Made by a program: the position numbers and the translations under genes. Below, one piece after another: positions 42,160 through 50,448 of a stretch of DNA of 56,398 nucleotides (its first letter is position 1; each line of letters opens with the position of its first letter). Origin of the DNA: Planctomycetaceae bacterium. Its GTDB lineage: Bacteria > Planctomycetota > Phycisphaerae > Tepidisphaerales > Tepidisphaeraceae. Below the pieces are notes generated by a model. The model was given only the letters and a program-made list of their open reading frames with translations. It made no database searches and was not told the origin of the DNA. The stretch lies in the NCBI GenBank assembly GCA_027487775.1, contig JAIYCY010000018.1:1-56398 (forward strand), in the 5' to 3' direction.

Positions 42160-42363
42160 GCCCTGAAGTGTGCATCCGAATCGACCAGGGATCAACCGAT
42201 GTCGCAATCAGCAGGTGTGAAGGGTCGACTGGCAAAGCGATCGCAATGATTCGGCGAGACGCGAAAAAAGGAGTATGCTCGCTGTTCCAAGACTTTTGCC
42301 CTGCGTCGCGGGTCGTGCGATCGCAGTCGGCGGAGGACTGACATCGAATCGCGGAGGAAGCGG

Positions 42364-45069
42364 ATGGATATTCGCAAGGCGATCATCTACGCGCTGTTGA
42401 TCGGCGTGGTGTTGTGGTGGCTCTATCCGTCGCGTCGGCTCGCAGATGTCGCGGATGTTCAGCCTTCGGATTCGTTCTCGACCACCCCATCGTCTTTATC
42501 CCCATCGTCTTCATCCCCATCGTCTTCATCTGCATCGTCGTCATCTTCATCAGTCGGATCCTCATCGTCTTCTGCCTCTTCTGCGACGGCTCGGGTCGAG
42601 GAGATTCATTACATGGGCCCCGGCGGGCCGCTCTCTGGCGCGATGGCGGACATTGTCCGTGCATTTGAGCGGAAGAGTGAACTTGCCCATCGGCAAGACC
42701 CGAGCCGACCGATCTACCGCGTGATTGCGGGTCAGACCGCCGCGCGGGATCAGGTCGCTGATCCGACGCGATTTCTTGTCAGCGTCGCGGGCGGCAGTCC
42801 GCCGGACGTGATCATGTTTGATCGTTATGCCGTTGCGGAGTGGGCGGCCCGGAACGCATTCACGCCGCTCGACGAATTCATCAAAAGCGATATCGCGCAA
42901 GGTCGATCCGATACGCCACGACCAGAAGATTATTTCAAGGCCACATGGGACGAGGCCATGTACGAGGGCCGGGTCTATGGCATTCCGATGTCCGTGGACA
43001 ATCGCGCGATGGTGGTCAACAACGACCTGCTTCGTCGCGCAGGGATGGTGGATGCCGATGGAAAGCCGCAGGCCCCTCGAACTTGGGAGCAGATGCGGGT
43101 CGCACTCCGAAAACTGACGATCATCCGGCATAAAACCAACGGCGAACGGCGAACGCTTGAAGATCACTTTACCCGCGTAGGCCTGAATCGTTTTGATCCG
43201 CGCGAGTGGGATCTGGAAACCATTGGCTTCATCCCGATGTGGGGCAATAGCTGGCTCTACATGTTCGGCTGGATGAATGGGGGCGAGTTCGCCAGCGAAG
43301 ACGGATCGCGCGTGACGCTCAATGATCCGAGGATCGTCGAAGCGCTGACCTGGGTGAAGGAAGTCTACGACGAGCTAGGCGGATACAGCAACGTGCAAGG
43401 CTTTCAGCGCGGCTTTCAGGGCGGTGCGCTGGACGCATTCATCATCGGTCGCGTCGCGATCAAGATCGACGGATTCTGGAACAATCGCGTCCTCGGGCAG
43501 TTCGGTCGATCGGTCGACTTCAGCGTACACAGCCCGCCCATGCCCGAAGCACGCTACAACGCCGGCCACACGTCCATCAGCTGGACCGGCGGCTGGGCGT
43601 ACTCAATTCCAACGACCGCCAAAAACAAACGCGGCGCGTGGGAGCTGATCCGATTTCTATGCTCCGACGAGGCCATTCGCATGCGGCTCGAGCAGGACCG
43701 ACAACTCGCTGAGAGCGAAGGTCGGATCTTTATTCCCGAGCAGTATCCCAAGCGCTCGATCAACCAGTGGCAATACGAACACTACATCTACAACAACCCC
43801 GCCGTCGAGCAAAAATACAAGGACGCCATCGCCCGATACAACGATCTGCTCGATGTGGCTCGATTTCGGCCGATCCTTCCCGTCGGGCAACTCTTGTGGA
43901 ACGAACACGTCAATCAGACCGAAGCTGCGCTTCTGGGTCGCATGAGTCCTCAACAGGCCCTCGACGCCGGCAACGCGATCGTTCAACGCGAACTCGACCG
44001 CTTCGTCAATCCCGCACCCGGTCGGCCGATCCATAGCTGGACTTGGTTCATCGCGCTCTATCTGGTGATCGTTGTCGTCGCGATGGTCTTGATCTTCGCG
44101 TGGGATACCAAGGTGGGATTTCGATCTCGTGTCGGTCAAGCCCTGGGGATGAGTCGTGCCAGTCGCGAGGCGGTCGTCCCCGGAAGCAACGGCTCGTTCA
44201 TGCGCGGTCAATGGGCGGGCGGTTGGATTTGTGCATCCCCATGGATCATCGGTTTCATCATCTTCGGCGGTGGACCGATGCTTTTTTCGCTCTTCATCAG
44301 CTTCACCCGCTACGACATCATTAATCCTGCCGAGTTCACGGGCTTGGACAACTACGCACGCATGCTAGGCGACGATCCACTCGTCGGACTCTCGCTCTGG
44401 AACACCATCTTCATGGTGCTCGCAGTCCCGCTCGGCATGGCGGTCAGTCTGGGAATCGCGCTCCTGCTGAATCAGGGCGTCCGCGGGATGGCGGCGTGGC
44501 GAACCTTCTTCTATCTGCCCTCGATCGTTCCACTCGTCGCAAGCACGCTCCTGTTCGTCTGGCTCTTGAATCCGCAGGGCGGATTGGTCAACGCCCTTCT
44601 CGCCGAAATTGGCATCACCGGTCCACGCTGGCTCGATGACACGAACTGGAGCAAGCCCTCACTCATCCTCATGGGACTCTGGGGCGCAGGCGGAGGCATG
44701 ATCATCTGGCTCGCGGGCCTCAAGGGAATCCCCACAAGCCTCTACGAAGCCGCCGCTGTCGATGGCGCAGGACCGCTCCGGCAATTCATCAGCGTCACTC
44801 TCCCACAGCTCACGCCCTACATCTTCTTCAACCTCATCATGGGCCTCATCGGAACCTTTCAGGTCTTCGGCCAGGCCTTCATCATGACGCAGGGCGGGCC
44901 TGCCAACTCCACGCTCTTTTACGTCTATCACCTGTTCAATAACGCCTTCCGCTACGGCGCGATGGGATATGCCAGCGCGCTCGCGTGGCTTCTGTTTCTC
45001 ATCGTCCTCGTTCTCACCGTCATCCAGATGAAACTCAGCAAACGCTGGGTTCATTACGAACACGATTGA
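42364..45069 (+). CDS. Sugar ABC importer: solute-binding protein fused to a MalF-type permease
   Basis: A 901-residue fusion. An N-terminal membrane helix (residues 6-21) is followed by a Ser-rich linker (about 35-75) built from 15-bp repeats. A family-1 extracellular solute-binding domain spans about 78-535 (FLVSVAGGSPPDVIMFDRYAV, GIPMSVDNRAMVVNNDLL, AYSIPTTAKNKRGAWELIRF). A second helix lies at about 560-580. Then comes a six-helix MalF/UgpA permease with the EAA loop YEAAAVDGAGPLRQFISVTLP that would contact the ATPase. Normally binding protein and permease are separate. GGAGGAAG lies before the ATG. The partner permease gene begins 24 bases downstream. No ATPase gene is in the window. Confidence 0.92.
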   Translation: MDIRKAIIYALLIGVVLWWLYPSRRLADVADVQPSDSFSTTPSSLSPSSSSPSSSSASSSSSSVGSSSSSASSATARVEEIHYMGPGGPLSGAMADIVRAFERKSELAHRQDPSRPIYRVIAGQTAARDQVADPTRFLVSVAGGSPPDVIMFDRYAVAEWAARNAFTPLDEFIKSDIAQGRSDTPRPEDYFKATWDEAMYEGRVYGIPMSVDNRAMVVNNDLLRRAGMVDADGKPQAPRTWEQMRVALRKLTIIRHKTNGERRTLEDHFTRVGLNRFDPREWDLETIGFIPMWGNSWLYMFGWMNGGEFASEDGSRVTLNDPRIVEALTWVKEVYDELGGYSNVQGFQRGFQGGALDAFIIGRVAIKIDGFWNNRVLGQFGRSVDFSVHSPPMPEARYNAGHTSISWTGGWAYSIPTTAKNKRGAWELIRFLCSDEAIRMRLEQDRQLAESEGRIFIPEQYPKRSINQWQYEHYIYNNPAVEQKYKDAIARYNDLLDVARFRPILPVGQLLWNEHVNQTEAALLGRMSPQQALDAGNAIVQRELDRFVNPAPGRPIHSWTWFIALYLVIVVVAMVLIFAWDTKVGFRSRVGQALGMSRASREAVVPGSNGSFMRGQWAGGWICASPWIIGFIIFGGGPMLFSLFISFTRYDIINPAEFTGLDNYARMLGDDPLVGLSLWNTIFMVLAVPLGMAVSLGIALLLNQGVRGMAAWRTFFYLPSIVPLVASTLLFVWLLNPQGGLVNALLAEIGITGPRWLDDTNWSKPSLILMGLWGAGGGMIIWLAGLKGIPTSLYEAAAVDGAGPLRQFISVTLPQLTPYIFFNLIMGLIGTFQVFGQAFIMTQGGPANSTLFYVYHLFNNAFRYGAMGYASALAWLLFLIVLVLTVIQMKLSKRWVHYEHD
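42485..42544. repeat. 15-bp in-frame repeat encoding the Ser-rich linker
   Basis: Four copies of CCCCATCGTCTTCAT (variants) at 42485, 42500, 42515 and 42530, within the ABC fusion gene. They encode serine-rich residues between the membrane anchor and the binding domain. Confidence 0.85.
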
Positions 45070-45093
45070 TCCGCCTCTCGAGCCCATCCCATC

Positions 45094-46752
45094 ATGCAAC
45101 GATCACGCTCAACTCGATTTCTCGTCTACTCCCTGCTCATCCTCGGGACGATCATCTTCTCCTTTCCATTTGTCTGGATGATGGCAAGCAGCACCAAAGT
45201 CGATCGCGAGCTCTATCCCGAAGAGCTCACGATCTTTCCGCAGTCGCCGATTCCGAGGCATGCAAGTCCTTATGTCGATGATCGCTTTTTTGCCGATCTT
45301 CCCGAGTCAATCGATCGACAGAATGAACTACTGCCAGGCCTTGTCGATCTGGTACGTCAGAGTGGATTCGTGTTCCCAGATCAAATCAGCACCACCGACG
45401 CCGAAATGCACGTCGCACGCGGACTCTTCAAACGCCTCGCCAAACGTCTGCCGCCGGAAGTCTGGTCTGCCGATGCTTCTACATTCCTCACCGCCGCGCG
45501 TGCTGTTGTCGACCGCGCGCTCGTCGAGAGCATCTTCACCGACATCCACCGATTCCTCGCCATCGGCTCGGTTCAGGTTCGCTTCAAGGATTCGCCTGAC
45601 ATCGTCCTTCTCGACAACGATCGCTTGCCGCTGGATCTCTGGACTTCGGATCACTCTGATGTCGCCTCGCTCCACGACCAGACCACAGCCGCCAAGCGAT
45701 ACGCACGCGTCGATTATCAGTTCACCGATACAGAGTCGCGTTTCTCGCTCACCTCACGCCACACGCTTCCACGCGATGCAAACCAGCTTCTGCGCGTGCA
45801 GATCGACCTGCGACCCGACGATTCCTGGCACACCACGCGCCTTATCCTCGAGCATTCCGGGCGACGATTTTCCCCCGTACGCGACACATGGCTCGGCAAT
45901 TTCGAATGGACCGCCAGCGCCTGGCAACACCCGTCAGAAGACGACAACAGCACGAAAATCCGCAACTGGGTCATCCTCCGTGACGTCGGCCCCGCCACCC
46001 GCGCAGACGCCATCGGCGCCACAGTCTATCTGACACTCGAAGTCGATCGCTCCAGCCACACCCGCGCCTGGGCCCACAAACTCGGCGCTAACTACCTCCG
46101 CGTCCTCGAGCAAATCCCCTTCTGGCGATACGTCCGCGTCAGCCTCTTCCTCGTCATCGCCAACGTCGTCCTCAACGTCATCTTCAGCTCGCTGATCGCA
46201 TACGCCTTCGCACGCCTCACCTGGCCCGGACGCGACCTCTGCTTCATCCTCATGCTCGCCACCATGATGATCCCCAGTCAGGTCACCATGATTCCGCACT
46301 TTGTCATCTGGAAGTCCGTCGGCAGCTACAACTCGCTTGATCCCCTCTGGCTCGGTGCCGCCTTCGGAAACGCCTTCCACATCTTCCTGCTCCGGCAATT
46401 CATGAAAGGCATCCCCAAAGACCTCGAAGACTCCGCCCGCATCGACGGCTGCGGATTCCTACGCGTCTATTGGAACGTCATCCTTCCCCTCATCGGCCCG
46501 AGCCTCGCCGCCATCGCCATCTTCACCTTTATGGGCACATGGAACGATTTCATGGGCCCTCTCCTCTACATCGCCGACCAACGACTCTATCCCCTCGCAT
46601 TCGGCCTCTACGCCTTCAACGTCCAGGTCAATTCCAACCCCGCCCTCAACATGGCGGGCAGCGTCCTCATGACCCTCCCCGTCATCGCCATCTTCTTCTT
46701 CGCCCAACGCTACTTCATCCAGGGTGTGACGCTCACCGGCATGAAGGGCTGA
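45094..46752 (+). CDS. MalG-type ABC permease with a ~310-residue periplasmic insertion
   Basis: 552 residues, nearly twice the usual 270-290. The first membrane helix (residues 9-31, ending FPFVWMMASSTK) and the rest of the permease (from FWRYVRVSLFLVIANVV to the TLTGMKG end) match the MalG/AraQ/UgpE family, including the EAA loop LEDSARIDGCGFLRVYWNVILP. Between helices 1 and 2, where relatives have about 40 residues, there are about 310 extra residues. Their middle has a beta-rich look (YQFTDTESRFSLTSRHTL, HTTRLILEHSGRRFSPV), like a carbohydrate-binding or docking module. It is the second half of the importer with the fused binding protein. Confidence 0.92.
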   Translation: MQRSRSTRFLVYSLLILGTIIFSFPFVWMMASSTKVDRELYPEELTIFPQSPIPRHASPYVDDRFFADLPESIDRQNELLPGLVDLVRQSGFVFPDQISTTDAEMHVARGLFKRLAKRLPPEVWSADASTFLTAARAVVDRALVESIFTDIHRFLAIGSVQVRFKDSPDIVLLDNDRLPLDLWTSDHSDVASLHDQTTAAKRYARVDYQFTDTESRFSLTSRHTLPRDANQLLRVQIDLRPDDSWHTTRLILEHSGRRFSPVRDTWLGNFEWTASAWQHPSEDDNSTKIRNWVILRDVGPATRADAIGATVYLTLEVDRSSHTRAWAHKLGANYLRVLEQIPFWRYVRVSLFLVIANVVLNVIFSSLIAYAFARLTWPGRDLCFILMLATMMIPSQVTMIPHFVIWKSVGSYNSLDPLWLGAAFGNAFHIFLLRQFMKGIPKDLEDSARIDGCGFLRVYWNVILPLIGPSLAAIAIFTFMGTWNDFMGPLLYIADQRLYPLAFGLYAFNVQVNSNPALNMAGSVLMTLPVIAIFFFAQRYFIQGVTLTGMKG

Positions 46753-46929
46753 AGCATCACGATTTCCATGCTCACTTTGGTCCTCACCTTTGACACGCGC
46801 AGGCGACGGCTTAACATCGGCAGCCAACAGGCAACGCGGAGTCGTTGCCCTAAAGAACCACGTCCGACCGCGCTCGATGATCCTCATCCGGTTACGAGCA
46901 ACCATCGGGCGAATCTCTCGGGTGTCAGG

Positions 46930-49377
46930 ATGACCAAACCTCAGCGGCCGACTCGGAACTCTCCTCCCTCGCCAAAGTGCCTCGCGCTTTTTGCTGCCGG
47001 CGTGGCAACGCTCACGGGACTCTTTCCAAAGTCCGATCTTTACGCTCAGTCCAGCAACGCCCCCGCTCTGCCGACATCAGCACTGCCCGCCGAAGTGGTC
47101 GCGGCGGGTGGGCTTCAAGGACGCACCATCGAACGCGTCGAGGTCATCGGCAACCAGACCGTCCCCACGCAGACCATCCTTAACGTCGTTCGCACTCGCG
47201 TCGGGGAACCCCTCGAGCCCGCTGTCGTGCAGGAAGACTACACCCGCATTTACGGCCTGCGACGCTTCGCCAACGTCGTCGCACGTCTCGAAGCCACCGA
47301 ACGCGGCGTCGCGGTCGTCTTCATCGTCACCGAACAAAAGGTCGTCCGCGGAATCGGCTTCCGTGGCAACGAGTCAGGCCGAATCTCAACCGACCAACTC
47401 GCAGAACTCGTCGACATCCGACCCGGTCAGGGAATCGACAACTACCGCATCGCGCTCGCCCGCCGATCCATCGAACAGTTCTACCAGACCAAGAATTTCC
47501 CCTTCGCTCAGGTCAGCGTCGACGACGAAGCCCTCGCCCGCGACGGCCAACTCGTCTTTGTGATCTCCGAAGGCACCAACGTCATCATCCGCAACATCGA
47601 CTTCGTCGGCGCGGTCAGTTTCAACGAAGACGAACTCAAGAAGAAAATCACCGCCCGAACCTACATCTGGCTCCTGCGCCCCGGAACGCTTGTCGAAGAG
47701 CAACTCGATGACGATATCGCAGCCATTCGTCAGTTCTATCAGTCGCGCGGCTACTTCGATGTACGCGTCGGACGACGCGTAATCTTCTCCGCCGACCAAC
47801 GCGAAGCGCAGGTCGAGTTCCTGATCGACGAAGGCGTACGCTACCGCGTCGAACGCGTCTCATTTCGTGGCAACACCGCCGTCAATGAAGCAACACTCCG
47901 CTCCGACCTTCGCCTGCTCGAAGGCACACCATTCGATCAGGAAATACTCAATCGCGACATCAACAAAATCGTCGATCATTACGCCGGCACCGGGATGATC
48001 TATCAGCCCGAGGGCAGCAACCCCGACTACCTGCGAATCAACACCCAGCGTCGCTTTCGACTCGAAGCCGGCACGATCGAACTCGTCTACGAAATCGGTG
48101 AGGGCAAACCGTTCACCGTGGGCAACATCGAGATCCGAGGCAATGAACGCACGCAGCAAAAGGTGATCCTGCGCGACTTCCGGCTCGAACCGGGCAAGCT
48201 CTACAACGCAACCGAAGCCCGCAAGGGCGAAGATCGACTCAAAGCACTGCGCTTCTTCGACCGCATTCGTATCACACCGATTGGGGATGCGCCGGATACA
48301 CGCGATGTGCTCGTCGAAGTCGAAGAGGCCAAGACTGCGATTCTGACCTTTGGTGCAGGCGTCAGCAGCAACGGCGGCATCAGTGGCAATGCGACCTACG
48401 AACAACGGAACTTCGACATTACACGCTGGCCGCGCTCGCTGAATGACATCCTCGACCAGGACGCACTCGTCGGCGGCGGACAGCGATTTCGCGCGTCGAT
48501 CGAACCGGGCACCGAAATCACTCAGGCGTCGGTTTCGTGGCGAGATCCGTGGATCTTCGATCTGCCCTACTCACTCGGCGTCGACCTGCAACTGCGCGAT
48601 CGTCGCCGCGAAGGATTTAAAGAACGCCGCGCCGGCGGTCGCGTCACGCTTGGCAAGCGATTCGATGACGTCTATTCCGCTTCGCTCGGTGTACGCCTCG
48701 AAGACGTCCGCATCTTCCAATTCACCGACAAACCCATCCGCGCCTTTGAAATCCTCGAAGCCGAAGGACACACGCTCCTCACCAGCCTCACTCTCACCGG
48801 TCGACGCGATACCACCAACCTCGGCCCGATCGCCTACGAAGGCACGACCACACAAGTCTCGTGGGAAAGCTTCGGTCTCCTCGGCGGTGAAAACACGTTT
48901 CAAAAGCTGTCGGCCACCTTTGATTGGTATCAAACCCTCTACACCGACCTGCTCGACCGAAGGACCGTCCTCGCCCTTCGATTCGAAACCGGTTACATCA
49001 CCGGTGATAGCCCCTTCTTCGAACGCTTCTACGGCGGTGGACTCGGAAATATTCGCGGCTTTGCCTTCCGAGGCGTCAGCCCACGCGAAGGCCCGGACGA
49101 AGATCCCATCGGCGGCGAATTTCAGATGCTCGCCTCCGCCGAACTCGGATTCCCGATCTACGGCGACAGGCTCCGCGGTGTCGTCTTTGTCGATGCAGGA
49201 ACTGTCGAAAGCGACGTACGACTCGGAACGATCCGATCCGCCGCGGGATTCGGCGTACGCATTAATCTCCCGCTGCTCGGCCAGCTCCCGGTCGCAATCG
49301 ATTACGCCCTTCCCATCACCAAGGACAATCAGGACGACGATCAGCGCATCAGCTTCTATCTCGGGATCATCCCCTAG
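46930..49377 (+). CDS. bamA: Outer membrane protein assembly factor BamA
   Basis: Inserts beta-barrel proteins into the outer membrane. The 815-residue protein has a signal peptide and then a run of POTRA domains: IERVEVIGNQTVPTQTI, VVRGIGFRGNESGRIS, IIRNIDFVGAVSF, YRVERVSFRGNTAVN, FTVGNIEIRGNERTQ. A C-terminal 16-strand barrel (about 470-815) carries the conserved loop-6 motif as GNIRGFAFRGV and ends in an aromatic/hydrophobic strand (RISFYLGIIP). The ATG at 46930 follows AGG; the open frame extends 54 codons upstream without signal-peptide features. It precedes skp, the usual partner. Confidence 0.93.
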   Translation: MTKPQRPTRNSPPSPKCLALFAAGVATLTGLFPKSDLYAQSSNAPALPTSALPAEVVAAGGLQGRTIERVEVIGNQTVPTQTILNVVRTRVGEPLEPAVVQEDYTRIYGLRRFANVVARLEATERGVAVVFIVTEQKVVRGIGFRGNESGRISTDQLAELVDIRPGQGIDNYRIALARRSIEQFYQTKNFPFAQVSVDDEALARDGQLVFVISEGTNVIIRNIDFVGAVSFNEDELKKKITARTYIWLLRPGTLVEEQLDDDIAAIRQFYQSRGYFDVRVGRRVIFSADQREAQVEFLIDEGVRYRVERVSFRGNTAVNEATLRSDLRLLEGTPFDQEILNRDINKIVDHYAGTGMIYQPEGSNPDYLRINTQRRFRLEAGTIELVYEIGEGKPFTVGNIEIRGNERTQQKVILRDFRLEPGKLYNATEARKGEDRLKALRFFDRIRITPIGDAPDTRDVLVEVEEAKTAILTFGAGVSSNGGISGNATYEQRNFDITRWPRSLNDILDQDALVGGGQRFRASIEPGTEITQASVSWRDPWIFDLPYSLGVDLQLRDRRREGFKERRAGGRVTLGKRFDDVYSASLGVRLEDVRIFQFTDKPIRAFEILEAEGHTLLTSLTLTGRRDTTNLGPIAYEGTTTQVSWESFGLLGGENTFQKLSATFDWYQTLYTDLLDRRTVLALRFETGYITGDSPFFERFYGGGLGNIRGFAFRGVSPREGPDEDPIGGEFQMLASAELGFPIYGDRLRGVVFVDAGTVESDVRLGTIRSAAGFGVRINLPLLGQLPVAIDYALPITKDNQDDDQRISFYLGIIP

Positions 49378-49522
49378 TGCAGATCGCTCACAGACCGAAT
49401 GAAACCGTCCTTCCATGACGAAACCATGAATGCATAAAGTTGCAACGTTTGTTCACTTCAGGCATTCTTATCACAGTCATCAGCAAACAAACCTCAAAGG
49501 GATTCTTCAAAGGAACCGCATC

Positions 49523-50140
49523 ATGAAGCGCCTCATCGCCTCGCTCCTCGTCGCCGCATCGCTTAGCCTCGCACAGCCGGTCATGGCCGAAGATCGCGTC
49601 GCCACCGTCAATGTCGGGGCCGTCGTCTTCGGACTCGAAGAGTTCAAGGCCCTGCAAGGACAGTGGAACGTCAAAGTACGCGAAATCACCGCCGAAGATG
49701 AAAAGCTCAAGACCGAGCTGCAAACCCTCCTCTCCCAACGCGACAACACAACCCGACCCGGTACGCCAGAGCACGACAAGCTCACGCTCGATCTGCTCCG
49801 CAAGCGCAACGAAGGTCAGTTCAACCTGCAGATCAAGCAATCCCAGCTCGGCGCAACACAGAAGCAGCAGATCGCCTCGCTTTTCGAAAAGGTCTACGCG
49901 GCCGTCGGTGATGTCGCCAAAGAGAAGAATTACACGCTGGTCGTCGCCGACATCCGTCCCGGCCTCAACGAGCAGGCGGTCAACGAAATGAACACGCAGC
50001 AATTCATCGGCTTTGCCCTCAGCTCGCGCACCGTCCTCTACGCCAACGACAACGCCAATCTCTCCGACGAAGTCCTGGCCAAGATGAACGCCGACTACAC
50101 CGCCGGAGCTCCCGCAGCACCCGCTACCCCGACGCCGTGA
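49523..50140 (+). CDS. skp: OmpH/Skp-family periplasmic chaperone
   Basis: A 205-residue exported protein. It has a signal peptide (MKRLIASLLVAASLSLAQPV, cleaved near AEDRVA), then VATVNVGAVVFGLEEFKALQ, the first strand and helix of OmpH. A long Glu/Lys/Gln-rich coiled-coil follows (about residues 55-130), and a closing segment (EKNYTLVVADIRPGLNEQAV) returns to the trimerisation body. Skp-like proteins hold unfolded outer-membrane proteins for BamA, the gene immediately upstream. AAAGGAA lies upstream of the ATG. The tail is Ala/Pro-rich. The TGA at 50138-50140 is the first of four in a 17-bp tandem repeat, followed by a strong terminator. Confidence 0.9.
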   Translation: MKRLIASLLVAASLSLAQPVMAEDRVATVNVGAVVFGLEEFKALQGQWNVKVREITAEDEKLKTELQTLLSQRDNTTRPGTPEHDKLTLDLLRKRNEGQFNLQIKQSQLGATQKQQIASLFEKVYAAVGDVAKEKNYTLVVADIRPGLNEQAVNEMNTQQFIGFALSSRTVLYANDNANLSDEVLAKMNADYTAGAPAAPATPTP

Positions 50141-50195
50141 TCTTCACAGATCCTTGACCCTCACAGCTCCTTGATCCCCACTGCCCCTTGATTTT
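50138..50195. repeat. 17-bp tandem repeat starting at the skp stop codon
   Basis: Four units, each starting with TGA at 50138, 50155, 50172 and 50189 (TGATCTTCACAGATCCT and variants). The first TGA is the skp stop codon. The 17-base period puts the TGAs in all three frames. Confidence 0.9.
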
Positions 50196-50249
50196 CTCCA
50201 TCCGTTGTCGTCGATCCTGAATCCGTCGCCGAGCTCAAATAACACTGAG

Positions 50250-50293
50250 GCTCGGGAGAATGAGGAGAACATCCTCGTGCTCCCGAGCTTTTT
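50250..50293 (+). terminator. Intrinsic terminator after skp
   Basis: GCTCGGGAG (50250-50258) pairs with CTCCCGAGC (50280-50288), followed by TTTTT (50289-50293). A smaller hairpin (GAGGA/TCCTC) lies in the loop. It closes the bamA-skp transcript. Confidence 0.9.
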
Positions 50294-50448
50294 GCGTTGA
50301 TGCCTATTGCATCCACTTCCCCAACTTCGACACCGCATGGAACTCTCCGCGAGCAACCCATGCTCGCAAACAGACAAACTGACTAAAGAGAATCCCTCTC
50401 CCCGGTCCTTCCCCCCTCTACGCTATAACCAAACGACAATTAACTCTC

